From the NCBI RefSeq assembly GCF_001723175.1, contig NC_064653.1, forward strand, positions 2,976,001-3,040,000: a DNA stretch of 64,000 nucleotides, read 5' to 3'. This document shows, piece after piece, positions 1 to 12,140 of the stretch. The stretch comes from Penicillium oxalicum (Eukaryota > Ascomycota > Eurotiomycetes > Eurotiales > Aspergillaceae). Under the pieces are notes generated by a model. The model had not been told where the DNA came from and ran no database searches. It worked only from the letters and a program-made list of their open reading frames with translations. The number at the start of each line of letters is the position of its first letter. The stretch's first letter is position 1. Made by a program: the position numbers and the translations under genes.

Positions 1-3000
1 CCAGTCTGCGAGGAACTGGACGTTCGGGTTGAATGCGTTCATGTCAATGGCGCGGCCAAAGTCGATCAAGGCGAGTCCCTTGGCATGCCAGCCGTATGCA
101 CCAGAGGGCGCGTACGCGGGTGAATCACGAGGGTCCGGGAAGGGCCCGTTTTCGTCGCCGCCAAGGTCAAGCAGAGAGAGAGATTTGGTGGGTGGGTCGG
201 CAGGGGTGGCCTCGTCGAGACGCACGAGGCAATTGTCGGCTTTAATGTCACCGTGAAGGATCCCCGTGGCGTGAAGAGCCTCAACTGTCCGCAAGAGCTC
301 GATTGAGAAGAACATCGCCAGACACTCGTCCAAGCCTCCGTCACTAGGGTGTGCGGTGCTGATGGCGTCATTCCGGAGGACGTTCACCAGGTCAAGAAGT
401 GTGCCTTGGCCTCGGTAGTCTTCAACTAGGAAGCTCTCCCGCTGGTGGACGTGAAGTTCATGAGCGCGAACAACGCTGTCAACGGCTCGAGAATGTAAAG
501 ACGCTTTCCGTAAACGCTCTTGGGCAGTCTTGATCATGTAAAATTCCCAAGCGCTTGAAGGGCCCTTTTCGACCTTGATGGCCTCAAATGAGAACCGTGA
601 CCCACCTACTGAGTTGGTTTTCATTCTGCCGTCGACATGGTTCTCATCGTGCTCGATCCCAACAATCCCCTGGTTTTCGATACTCTCGGCAAGATATACC
701 GGGGCGTATGCGCCAGCGCCAAGCTCACGACGAATGATGTAGCTGCGCTCGGCACCTGGAAACTCAAGAACGGGCATATCACCCCGGTCGTCGTCAGCAG
801 CCTTAGACTTCCGGTTATGTGCCCTCACGAATTTTTGTATCATGCTGGAATAATTGCTTTCTTGGCCGTGGTTGTGATATCCAGCGTAGCTGGCTAGTGG
901 CGGCTCGAGGGAGTTGAGGATTGTATTGCGAATACCCTTATCAGTTGGGTTGCACTGCAGGTCCTTTATAACAACTTCCCTTCGACGGGACTTTGGCGCA
1001 AGCGTCTTAAAAGCAGTGGGGCTGAAAGGCACATCGACAATCGAGTTGACTGTATGGTCGGCATGAAATGGTGTTGCTGTTCCAACCGGGCTGGACAAAA
1101 GATTGCCCATCTGAGGTATGCCACCTGGAGAACGTGGCTTCGATGGAGTTTTCGCATTGTACAGACTCCGCGCAGCCGTCATGGAGATGGAAGATTCCGT
1201 TCGTTCCACAATAGGAGTCATGAATGGAAGCCTATTCTGAGCCATCACGGCGGGATCACGATACGTTCCGTATGGCGGATTGTAGTCGTCGGGCATTCGA
1301 GGTACAAATCTCTCCTTTTCCGGAGTACCATGCTGCGACTCAACCTCTTCCTCGGTCGTGACAGAATGAGACGTGGCGTTGAAGGGCTCATGCCCAGGCA
1401 CATCTCTGCTGACACTGAACTCGGTCCAATCGTCTCCCGCAATACTCTCAGCGCGAGTGGTATTAGCATCATCATATTCTGTGTCATCGTAAGATTTATG
1501 GAACGTGTGAGTCTCATCGTCGCCAAAGTCGCTCGAGGCGGCGGAGATGTGGCCGGTGCCAGTACTGTCCACGGTACTTGCACAGTCATCATCCTCATAC
1601 TCGCTGCCGTAAAGACTGTCGGCCGGGTCCTCCAGTTCAGCCTTGAGAGGTTGGTTAAAGATGCCATATATCTCATCTGTGGCAGCCCGAGTGTGCATAG
1701 TCATTGTTGGCTCTCGAGTGCTCTTCCTTCGCACCTTCGAATTTGTCGGCGAATCGAATTTCATTTTGACTGGAGCCTGCGTGTCAGCACAGCTGCAAGT
1801 TAAACACCAACTCTTGTCTGCGGCCACTTACTGGTCTGGGTCTCGCCCTGCACTTTGAACTTCTTCGCTTTACTTCCCTTATTTTCTTGAGCCTCCTCTC
1901 GATGATTGGTTTGGGATACATGCCCATCACCTGCTGACTTTTGTAACGACTTTCGGCTGGGTTGATCATCGACAAAGATCTTGAGTTTTCCAGGTGGAGC
2001 ATCTCCTGCCTTGTTGCCGGAAATTGGTCGCAAGGGCTCCTTTTGAACTCGCCAGTCTTTACTCGTCCATCCGCGTCTCATAGCTCGCAACTCCTCAAAA
2101 CTAACTTCGTTCAATGGATTGCCGGGATCAGGATATACTGCCTCTAGATCGACGAAAACGCGCTCTCTCCGACCGGTCCGCGGATTGACGGCTTCCCTTA
2201 CATGATGTTCTGGAACTTTCTTGGGGCCACTTGGTAGCTCTGAAGGTGGATTTGGATTGGACTGTTTACAAACAACCAAAGATAGAGGTTCACGCCATCA
2301 ATTAGTCCTGTGATCGTAAATATAAGGAAGATTATCGGAAGCGAAGTGGGGGGTAGGAAAAAGTTAGGAACTCACCTGGTCCCTGAAAATAGCCATTTTT
2401 TGCGTGGGCGCTGGCTTCTTTCCCGCCTTCAGTGTCTCCCCAGCCCAAGGCTTGGCCTCTACTTCATTTTCCTTCCGGCGTTCTCTCATTGAGCCAATGC
2501 TATCCCAGCCCTTTGACTGTCCACTGGTCGCTGGCTGGCTAGTCTGTGCAGCGTCAGCATCGGAGAAGATTGCCATCTTCATTTTCCCTGACTTCGTTTT
2601 GGCCGGAGCAGCAGCAGCAGCCGTCGCTGGTCGCGAGGCTTGCGGGTCTACAGCAGCTTCGGTCGGGGCGAATGGGTCCTTCTTTGCTGCAAGAGCAGGT
2701 CGTACAGCCGGGAGGGCAGGCGAGGATGGCCCAGCATCCTGAACGTGTTGTTCGTAGCGCTGTTGAAATTCGTTGTACTTTCGTGCAAGCCGCTCAACGG
2801 GCCGCGCCTCACGATCTATGCCCAACCGGTAAACCTCATCAGCCTGTGTCCAACGCCCAGCACCCTCCAGCCAGGCGGCAAATTCTTCGTAGAACAAAGC
2901 GAGACCCTCGCCGATGTGGTGGCGGGCCAGGAAAGCGAAGGCCTCGCGCGGGGCATCTGAAAAAAGTCTGATATAGTGCATCCATATCCGTAGATACCGT

Positions 3001-3371
3001 GGGTCATTCCGGTAATGTGAAGATGACAGGAAAGATTTGGTCGCACGTTCAAGCAATGGGAGGAGCCCGGACTCGGGTGTCGCTTGAGCGGACGGATAAG
3101 CACTGAGCGTCCATTTGACATAGCGGTCGTAAACGTCGAGAGGATCGTCTGATTCCCCTATTGATTCCAACTCATTCTCATATTCCTGTCGGATTGCGCC
3201 ATTGATGGTTCTCGTGTCATTCGGGGAAGGTGCCGGTGATTTGTCGCTCATGCTGCCTCCAGAAAAAATGCGTGCCAATTCCCGGGCTGATCTACCACCT
3301 GGGAGAGATTGAACGTTCTCTTTCTGTGCCTCAATGATGTTGAAATCGATCGGATCGTCGTGTCCCGCCAT
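1..3371 (-). CDS. bub1: Spindle-checkpoint Ser/Thr kinase Bub1 (SldA-like), C-terminus cut by window edge
   Basis: Kinetochore-bound mitotic checkpoint kinase. Exons on the minus strand are 3371-2376, 2261-1832 and 1769 to beyond position 1, with introns of 114 and 62 bp and GTGAGT and GTAAGT donors. The start is the ATG at 3371. About 1065 residues lie in the window. Seen: a KEN box at residues 17-19, a Mad3/BUB1 homology-1 helical region at about 60-210, a second KEN at about 300-302, and a Bub3-binding GLEBS-like motif NEVSFEELRA near 383. There is a conserved EPTMTMHTRAATDEIY block after intron 2. The kinase domain starts near residue 805 with glycine loop ELGAGAYAPVY; the catalytic loop is HGDIKADN and the Mg loop LIDFGRA. 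The kinase C-lobe end and stop codon lie left of the window. It is divergent from apn1, sharing a promoter of about 570 bp. KADN replaces the more usual KPDN; otherwise it looks intact and functional. Confidence 0.95.
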
Positions 3372-3939
3372 GACGGCAAGATTTTTGGTCAGGCCTGACC
3401 TTTGCTGGACTTGACGGATGTTGAGTGACAGTTGTCGAAGGGTCTAAGACACACCGATTGGGGTACATCGAGAATATGAGGGTCGGCGCCCAAAAGGAAA
3501 TTGGGTTATCGATAAACATCACATGATCGGTTGCCTGGGCAATGTCATCCAAGTGACCTGACGAACCAAAGTTCCAGAATCTCTCGGTTTGAGAAGGCAC
3601 CGGGCTAAGGAAAGGGTCTAGAACGTATCGTGGATAAGCTTCGAGAAACCATTTTAACCAGATCTGCTCAAGTCTATCCCAATCGATCGTGTCTCGTGGG
3701 TGTGGACGCTTTTCTCTTTCAATGTCACCGAGGGCAATCAGAATTTAGCCACTAGTGACTGCTCTTCACGCACTCCACAGCCACGCCCGATCATTCCAGA
3801 TCGGCCTTCAGTCCAATCGCTCCGTGCCTTCATCGATCGGCTCTTCAGCTTCTGGCTGGATTCCATAATTCTACAAGAGACAGGGAAAGATCACCACCCT
3901 TCTGCATTTACTACACAAACGGGAGCGACCTCTGATCCG
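3372..3939. promoter_or_regulatory. Divergent intergenic promoter between bub1 and apn1
   Basis: Head-to-head spacer of 568 bp between the two start codons. No ATG in the apn1 frame occurs between the upstream stop and 3940, so this is taken as 5' leader and promoter for both genes. I see no clear TATA box or named factor site. Confidence 0.6.
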
Positions 3940-5819
3940 ATGCCACCAACACCTGCTAACACGAGTCACAAACGGAACCTCAGCAATGGAACCTCTGGGG
4001 GCTCGCCCTTGAGGAGATCTAAACGGCAAAGACCCACAGCCAATCTCAAAGAACCTTCATCTGATGAGAATTCAGAGATAGAGCACGAACCAGCGGCAGC
4101 GATCAAAAAGGAAGTTCAAGTAAAGTCCACAGCGCCCAGGGTCCGCGGAGTGAAGAAGGAAGAACCGGCGCCATCGGTGAAGGAGGAGCCTGCAGAAAAT
4201 CCTGCGGCTACCGTCAACACACCTACATCCAGAAAAAGGGCTTCAAATAAGCCCAGCGAAGAAAAAGCTGAAACTGAAACAGTGGTGAAAAAAGAGACCA
4301 TTCTTGCAAAGAAGCCTGTGAAAAAGGCACGAAAGACCAAGGAGGAAAAAGAACTTGACGCAATGCCGTTAGCGCCTCGAAGTCAAGGATTGAAGATGTT
4401 TGTTGGTGCTCATGTTAGCGCTGCGAAGGGTAAGTGGGCTTGACTCGCTGGAAGAGATGTATTCAAACTGAACTCCTCTGCCAGGCGTCTTCAATTCGAT
4501 CAGCAACAGTACGCAAATTGGGTAATACAACTGATTCTCTGTCTTTCTGAAAACGCCTCAATGCTCATGTTGTTGAACAGGGGAAATGCGTTTGCTTTGT
4601 TTTTGAAGTCTCAAAGAAAGTGGGATAATCCTCCTCTTCAAGATGACGTTCGGGATCAATTCCGCAAGATGTGTGAAGAGCACAAATACGACCAAGCTAA
4701 GTACGCCGACCGAGTCTAGATGACCTCCGGTGAATCCAAACTGATAAACTGATTGATTTCAGACATGTGTTGCCACATGGATCCTATCTTGTCAATCTTG
4801 CGCAAAACGACAAAGCAAAGGCCAAACAAGCTTACGACTCCTTTCTCGATGATCTTCGCCGGTGTGAAGCTCTCGGCATCAGACTCTATAACTTTCAGTC
4901 AGTCCCCTCACTCAGCACCTAAGCTGCGACTTTCCTTCTCTAAATATTCTCATGCTGATGTCCAATTAGCCCCGGAAGCACAAACCAAACACCACTGCCA
5001 GAAGCCCTCTCTCGTCTCGCAGATGCTTTGACCAAGGCAATTTCAGAGACATCCACCGTGATCCCCGTGTTGGAGACAATGTGCGGGCATGGTAACACCA
5101 TTGGTGGATCTCTCTCCGAGTTCCGAGACTTGCTTGCCCTTATCCCCGAGGAGCATCACTCACGCATTGGCATCTGTATTGACACATGTCACAGCTTTGC
5201 TGCGGGCTACGACCTGGTCACTCCAGAAGGGTTCAAGGCCTTTCTCTCCGAGTTTGAAGAACTGATCGGCATCAAATTCCTGCGTGCTCTGCACCTCAAC
5301 GACTCGAAAGCCCCCCGTGGAAGCAAACGCGACCTCCATGCTAACATCGGCACGGGGTTTCTCGGTCTTCGTGCTTTCCACAATGTAATGAACGAACCGC
5401 GATTCGAGGGGCTTCCCATGGTCTTGGAAACGCCCATTGATCGTGTTCCCGGCCAGACCAGCGCTGGAGATGACGACGATGACGTTAATAGTTGTGCAAG
5501 CGAGACCGAGAAGAAGGGGACGAAAAAGGGCAAGAAGGGAGCCAAGCGGCCGGCCGGTGCCTCTCAAGCGGCTGTTCCCGACCATGGAGTCTGGGCGCGC
5601 GAAATCAAGCTGCTTGAGTCGCTTATTGGAATGGATCCAGAGGGAGAGGAGTTTCGGACATTGGAAGCACGGCTTTCAGAAGAAGGGCGCTCGATGCGCG
5701 AAAAGCAACTGGAGCAGTATGAACGGAAAGTTGAGACCGAGAGGAAGAAAGATGCAAAGGCGAAGGAGAAAGGCCAGAAAAGTCTGCTGCAAATGATGAA
5801 GAAGAATGGCCAAAAATAG
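3940..5819 (+). CDS. apn1: AP endonuclease 1 (endonuclease IV family, Apn1)
   Basis: Cleaves DNA 5' of abasic sites in base-excision repair. Exons: 3940-4429, 4485-4521, 4581-4700, 4763-4897, 4970-5819 (543 aa). The start is the first in-frame ATG; the frame stays open upstream to about 3700 but only through a GTG. Residues 1-150 are disordered and rich in Lys/Glu with repeated KKEEP-like and KR-rich motifs, as expected for a nuclear-targeted tail. The endonuclease IV TIM barrel follows: FVGAHVSAAKG, GNAFALFLKSQRKW, LPHGSYLVNLA, LETMCGHGN, IDTCHSFAAGYD, LHLNDSK and GSKRDLHANIGTG, which carry the His/Glu/Asp metal ligands of the family. The C-terminal 90 residues are a charged, Lys-rich coiled tail. 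Exon 2 is only 37 nt and intron 4 has a weak GTCAGT donor, but both preserve frame and motif. Convergent with the next gene. Confidence 0.95.
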
Positions 5820-6462
5820 TTGCGTCATAAAGGCAGAAAGCATAACAACACTCATTTGGAAAAGCCCCCAGTACAGTATGCATTCATTCCAGGTATGCGT
5901 ACACCGTCGCATCCGACATTTACATAGGTTTGGAAGGCATCGGGCCCGTGCATACCCAGGTCGATGTTTATAGATTCTTGGTCATTATGAAAAACATACG
6001 ATCAACTAGGCGTGCAGTAAGATTAGCGTGGATTTCCCTTCATGCCGATGAAGTCATAAAATTTATTGATTCGATATTCGAACACATGAGGTCAAACGCT
6101 ATGAACCAAGTGAAGAAAACGGATTTGATGGTATCAATAAAGCCAAGAGCTCTGCAATCAAAATCGCGGCGCAAGAATGAAAAATGCCCCTTCTCCGAAG
6201 ACTCTGATTTCAGTAGATACTCAACGGCGGAAAAGAAACTTTCAATCCACCTGAGTGGCCTGTACAGAGGGAGGCCGAGGCGTGGGTGGTTAAGTCCACT
6301 CTTAGCAGTCAAGACAGCGACTTGATAGCCACTCGGGTTGTTGTCATGCTGCTGTCACGCGGCCTCGAGAGAGGTGGAACAGCCTGTTCTCGCCAAGAAT
6401 AATGCACTCATATGTGTTGGGAGGACGGGGGCATGGTCGCCATATCGAAAAGATTGAGTGGA
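5820..6462. other. Convergent 3' spacer, apn1/transporter
   Basis: 643 bp between two convergent stop codons, presumably the 3' UTRs of both genes. Open frames here (for example 5930-6325) lack family features and look like chance. Confidence 0.6.
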
Positions 6463-8349
6463 CTAGGTATGGAAGGGATCCGAAGTTTTTGGTTGTGGGA
6501 ACGAGGCGACTGTGTCCAGGTTTGGTGAGGCTTCCGCGATGGACGGATGCATATGGCCCGGGAAGGCAGTATCCGTCGGAGACGAGATTGGTGGAGTAGC
6601 TGACACCTTCGGCGTTGGACCAGAGCCACCCTCCGGAATGGTGGTCGAAACGGACAGAGTGGGCATTGCACCACTGGCTCGCACACGAAATGAGTGGCGT
6701 TCACCACCGGCAGACTCGAGTGGCAGATCGTCGTCATGGCGGACAGCATTCGCAGGAAGTAGGGCACCGGTCTCGGAGTCGACCACGTCACGGCGGCCCC
6801 CATATTCAGTACCGCTCACCTCGTCCGAGTCAGAATCTGGCATGTCCTCACGATCCCACTCGTCAGGGTTGGCTTCGTTGCGCATCTTGGAGATCTTCAT
6901 GTAGTTATAGCATCCTATACTTGCAATGGTGACAACCAAACCGGTAATATTGACCACTGTGAGTTGGTCATGGAAAATGACGCCGGCCGCGCTGATTGTT
7001 ACAACCTCCTTAAAGATTCCGCAAATGCTCAAAGTGACCACAGACGACCGCTTCAGGAGAGCAAATTCAGAGGAGATCATGCAAAAGGCGAGGAATCCAG
7101 GGAAGACCAAAAGACAGGCCCCAAAAACCGATCCCCGCTGTTCAGCAAGGGCAAGGTAGCCGTAATGAATGTTGGTGGGCCCCTCCACTGCGAGAGATAT
7201 ACACAATAGGGACACGAACATGATAGGTGTAAGAAGAAACAGAGTCGAAAACGGGTTGGATGTTGCGGGATGGCGGAGCAGAAGGATTTGGGTGAGTCCC
7301 CAGCGAAAGCCCGAAAAGAAGGCCGAGGCGATGACAAGACCAAACCCGAGCGCATTGAATGCGGTCTCGCCAGCCACCATCATCACTACGCCAACAGTCA
7401 TCGCGGCGATGATCAGAATCAGCTTGAATGAGGGGGATTCTAAACGGAAAAGGAAAGCAAAGAGAAGAACGAAAGCGAGTGCGGATGATTTGCACATGGT
7501 CAGGAAAGTAAGAGAGATGAATCGTAGGGACATATTGCCAAGGCCAATATCCAGCGAAGTGGCTGCACCGCACGGAACGAGGCGAGTCAGATAAAACGAC
7601 TTCGAGACTAGCGACTCGGATGGCTTGGAAGCTTCTGTGGGTGAAGCCGAGAGTGGCGTTGGGGGGGCGCGTGGCCTAAGAGAGGGGAAAATCCATAGTA
7701 AAAGAGCGGCAAACGTGAATTGGACCAGCATGTGGAGGCTGGTGGTGAAGAGAGGGAAGGGGAAGACAATGTCATTTTCGGAGAACATCCATTTGTTATA
7801 CTATGAGACCATGCAAGATCAGTCTTCGCCCGTCGTCACTGGGACTAGCATGCCACTCGGCGCATTTCGTGGGAGCGTACTCACAATAGAGATCGACAAG
7901 GAGAAGAAGTACCACAGCAAGATGAGACCGGCGTTGGCGAACAGTCTTCGAGCAATGGTTCGATCCGTCAGTCCTAGAGACGGCAGGCCGAACCGAGACG
8001 ACTTTACGTCGGCGATCCGAGCATCCAGCTTGCGACGCTGGCGACGCCGCCGTCGTCTCTGGCGTTTCTGACTTGCTGTGAGACCCGTCTCCTCATCGTA
8101 TTGGTCGTCGTCTGAACTGATCTCGTCCAGCTCCTGATTTTCCAACGCGGACGCAGACACTTCCGAGGTGTCTGTGTCCTCGGCCATCAAGTGCTCCTGT
8201 TCATCCAATTTACTGGCGACCCCATCTCCATGGGGCCGCAAACTTTCATCTCTCCTTTCCGCGGAGCCTGGATGCATTGAGCGACTGGCGCCCGTCAACA
8301 TCGAACTCCGCCGTCGGTGGTGACCCGTTCCAGCGGGTGACAGCCCCAT
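6463..8349 (-). CDS. SLC35/TPT-family nucleotide-sugar-type transporter (SLC35C2/YML038C-like)
   Basis: Predicted multi-pass Golgi/ER membrane transporter of the drug/metabolite superfamily (TPT/DUF250). Exons 8349-7885 and 7800-6463 on the minus strand, 84-bp intron with GTGAGT donor and TAG acceptor, 600 aa. The start is the first ATG (MGLSPAGTG); the frame upstream opens only with GTG. Residues 1-130 are a cytosolic disordered, Ser/Asp-rich and then very Arg-rich tail (QRRRRRRRQRR). About ten hydrophobic segments follow from about 140 to 445, including WYFFSLSISIYNKWMF, FPLFTTSLHMLVQF, LTFLTMCKSSALAFVLLFAF and ICGIFKEVVTI. The C-terminal 150 residues are polar and disordered. The exon junction lies inside the first membrane segment and restores SISIYNKWMF, which supports the splice. 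The substrate cannot be told from sequence; orthologues are annotated as nucleotide-sugar or Golgi transporters. Confidence 0.9.
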
Positions 8350-9935
8350 GATGTTTGATGGTCGGGCGTAATTATGTCGTGAGGGAGTGGGGGAGATTGA
8401 GCTGTGATCAACACATGAGGGTGCGACCGAGGGCGTATTCACTCTTCACACACGACCGCACGCCCTCCTTGATGCGAGGACCGACCAGGAGCGGAAGGAT
8501 GGCGGGTCGCAAGGGGTGTCGGCGGTCGGATCAGGAAATCAGGCAGGTGGGTTGTTGTCCAAAAAGAAGGTGGGAGGGAATGGCGAGGATGTCAATCAAA
8601 TTAAACAAAAAGAGCAAGAAAAAGGAAAGCGTCACGCGGGGAAGGGAATGCAAGAGATCGAAAGTCTAACCTCCCGAATGGGCCAAGCATCCTTCCGGGG
8701 GCTTTCGGGGCGGTGATGAGTGGCACACTCGCGACGTGAAGGAGGTGAAAAGCAAGCTTGGTCGCTATTGGCGAGTTCCCATCCCCCCGGTCCTCCACTT
8801 GGTTTCTGAACGGAGAAGGGGTTCGAGTAATATGAATGTGCGACCTGAATCGATATACTTGATGCACTCTACGCTGGGTTAACCCTGAACCCCCCCCCAA
8901 AAAAAAGAAAAAAAAATAGGAAAAAAAAGGACAACAACAGCAACATTAAACTACTACTACCCATGCCTCAATGAGTTTTCGGTCGCAAGTATTCGAGGCT
9001 TATCAGCTTATCGAGTGAGCTCTTCAAGTCTGCCCCCCCGGCTAGCTGGATCTCCTTGGCCTTGGCCCTGCAAATCGATCATGTAATCTTCCCTCCAAAG
9101 CCACTGCTCGTCTTGTGTGTGGTGTGACTGGCTCACGCGCCGCCACCACAGCTCCACTTAAGGTGTGAGCTCCACAGACTGAAGGTCGATCCGGGGTTTG
9201 GGTCAGACGGCGTGACGGCGTCACAGACACTTCATCATCTCAGGCTTACGTCGTTCTCCAGTGGCTACGATTGGCGGAGCGTATCCTCCGATCTGGACTT
9301 TCCAAAATTGCTGGTCTCGGGGGTGTTGCTTCAGACACTTACCTGTAGTAGATGTGGAGCAGCATCTCACATCTGGCAAGATTTGACTAACCCGGGCGAT
9401 CGAAATGAGTGCGGAAGTATGGTTGGTTTAAAAGGCTTTGATCAGCTATCGCTCCGCCAGAAATCGGGGATTAGATTCTCTTCGAGAGGAGGAGTAGAGG
9501 TAAATAATCCAGACTCTTTGCTGAACAACACCGCCCGAGGGAGCAGCAAAACAAAGAATGTGGATATGATGGTCGGAGATCTGCCACGGGTGCCAGTACC
9601 GAGATCCGATTATCAACACTGTCAAAACAGCTGCCCCGACATCGATATGAGCTCACTGTGAATGCATGGACATCATCATGTCGTTGCGCTCGAAGTGTCC
9701 CTAGGTGGCTTCAGGGCCCTATATGGGCTCGTCGATAGGCAAGGCCCTGGTTGATCGACGCTACACCTTTTCGCTCCTCACTTGCTCATTTGAACCGACC
9801 TGAGCATCTTGACTTGATTGCGAACGGTCGGTGACCTGAGGAACATCAACTTCAAAAGACAAAACATTCTGGAAGCTTGCGTGTGAACAACTTTGCGTGT
9901 TGATACCATCCAATATCTTCATCGTGATTGTCACC
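8350..9935. promoter_or_regulatory. Divergent intergenic region, transporter/GH15 gene
   Basis: 1.59 kb between divergent start codons with no supported gene. It contains a C-run followed by A-rich tract near 8890-8930 and assorted GC-rich segments; long 5' leaders and promoters are likely. Nothing more specific seen. Confidence 0.5.
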
Positions 9936-12140
9936 ATGGCACAGGGATCTCATTACAATGCCATTGAAGACTACGGTTTGATTGGCGATATGCACACATG
10001 TGCGCTGGTGAGCAAAGCCGGCAGCTTGGATTATATGTGCTGGCCGGTCTTTGATTCTCCAACTGTCTTCTGTCGTCTTTTGGACGCCAAAAAAGGGGGT
10101 TACTGGTCCGTCAACCCAGCCAAGTCGGTGATCGATGCGCATAACAAGCAGCGGTATCTGCCCTACTCGAACTTGCTGGAGACTCGTTGGACCAACGAAG
10201 ATGGTGTGGTGACTCTCCTGGACTTTTTCCCTGTAGCGCCCAAGAAAACGGCCCAGTCGAGTCGACTGCTCTCGGGTTATTGTCCGTGCAAGGAGCCGGA
10301 GACAAACCGATTCAAGTCGGGGCTCCAGCATTCGGGTCTCATCCGAAAGATTGAATGTAGCCGAGGCTCAATGGAGTTGGAGGTGAACTTGTTCCCGGCT
10401 TTCAACTATGCCCGGGATTCTCACAAGGCCCGTGCCAAACTCGAGAATGACTTGAGCGCCCACCGACTACAGACGGTTCATTTCGAGAGTGAATCGGAAC
10501 GCTTGGAACTCGAGATCTTTGCGAGTTCGCGAGAGCCTGACAAGCTGGGGATGCCCAAAGCCATTCTCAGTCTTGAAGAGCGGCCGGGCTCGCTGGGGCG
10601 AGGGTTCACGGCCGTCATTCGCCTCTCAGAGGGGCAGGCAATCCAGTTTGTGCTGCATAGTCCTGAAAAGGCCGTGCCGGGCCCAGCTATGATGGGAGCC
10701 TACTTGGAGAGAATGGAAGAAGAAACCTTTGACTTTTGGACGGCCTGGACTCGTCAATGTACATTTCGCGGACACTACCGAGAGACGGTTGAGCGCAGCC
10801 TCTTAATTCTGAAGCTCCTCACCTATAAACCCACTGGTGCAATCGTTGCGGCCCCGACTTTTTCCCTTCCTGAGAATGTGGGCGGAACTCGTAATTGGGA
10901 CTACCGATATTCATGGGTCCGTGACACCGCGTTCACCCTGTATGTCTTTCTCAAAATGGGCTACAGCCGCGAGGCGGAAGACTATGTCAACTTCATCTTT
11001 GAGCGAATCTTCCCTCATGCGGCACAACAAACCGAGCCGGGGAGCAAACAGCCCTTCCTGCCACTCATGTTCACGATTCGGGGCGAGTGCGACATTCCTG
11101 AAGTAGAACTCGACCATCTGGATGGATACCAAGGCAGCAAGCCTGTGCGTGTCGGAAACGCCGCCGTCTTCCATACGCAGCTTGACATCTATGGAGAATT
11201 ACTGGATAGCATTTATCTCTACAACAAGCATGGCAATCCAATCTCTTACGATCAGTGGGCCGCTATTCGACGCATGGTCAACTACGTGATCGGCGTGAGA
11301 CATCAAAAGGATATGTCCATCTGGGAGTCACGAGGACAAATCCAGAACTTCATCTACTCCAAGGTGATGATGTGGGTCGCCCTTGACCGGGGCGTGCGAC
11401 TTGCGGAGAAGCGAGCCAGTCTCCCGTGTCCAGACCGTCTGCAGTGGATTCAGGTACGAGATGACCTATACGACGAGATTATGGAAAGAGGTTACAACAA
11501 GGAACGTGGACATTTCTGCCAGAGTTACGAGAGCCGGGAGGTCCTGGATGCCTCGATTCTCATTGCGCCACTCGTATTCTTTGTTGCACCGAACGATCCA
11601 CGTTTCATCAATAGCCTCAAGTGTATTCTACATGGACCTGAAAAAGAAGGCCTGTCTAGCGCTAAGCTCGTTTTTCGATACGACCATTTGAAAGCTAACG
11701 ATGGTGAGTATATGTATCTGTTGGCCGCTTGCAACGATGGCCGTCTTCCCCGATGGGTTGCTGACAATTCCCGCCTGCACAGGTGTCGGAGGTGCGGAGG
11801 GTGCTTTCATCATGGTTACCTTTTGGCTTGTCGAAGCTATGGCCCGTGTACGTGTAGATGTCCAATAGGGTCCCCTTCATACGGCTGAAAATCCCTGTGC
11901 TAACAGCCCTTCTTTGGCGTCTTTCCCCCTCAGGCCGCAAAATACGATGTTCCCATTCCCAATCTCTGGAAACTAGCCCTTTCGCATTTTGACAATATTT
12001 TGTCCTACTCGAACCATCTGGGGATGTTCTCGGAAGAAGTCGCCATTTCGGGGGAACAGATGGGCAACACTCCTCAGGCATTTAGTCATCTCGCATGTGT
12101 CAGTGCGGCCATGAATCTGGAAAGGCTGGGTCGAGAATAG
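9936..12140 (+). CDS. Intracellular GH15 glucoamylase/trehalase-like glycosidase
   Basis: Glycoside hydrolase family 15 protein. Exons 9936-11703, 11783-11847, 11934-12140 (679 aa). The start is the first in-frame ATG with context accATGg; upstream only GTG is available. Residues 1-250 match the trehalase-like N-terminal beta domain found in bacterial-type GH15 enzymes (IEDYGLIGDMHTCALV, GSLDYMCWPVFDSPTVFCRL). The (alpha/alpha)6 catalytic domain follows, with NWDYRYSWVRDTAFTLY at about residue 320, GAFIMVTFWLVEAMAR across the exon 2 borders, and the C-terminal block MFSEEVAISGEQMGNTPQAFSHL containing the expected catalytic Glu. There is no signal peptide or starch-binding domain, so it is probably cytosolic and not a secreted amylase. 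Substrate is uncertain: a trehalose- or maltose-type alpha-glucoside is possible by family. The architecture resembles actinobacterial enzymes, so ancient transfer is conceivable. Confidence 0.9.

Noticed and set aside
1054..1803. 249-codon plus-strand open frame
   Set aside because: Antisense shadow of bub1 exon 3, which carries clear kinase and Bub1 motifs on the minus strand.
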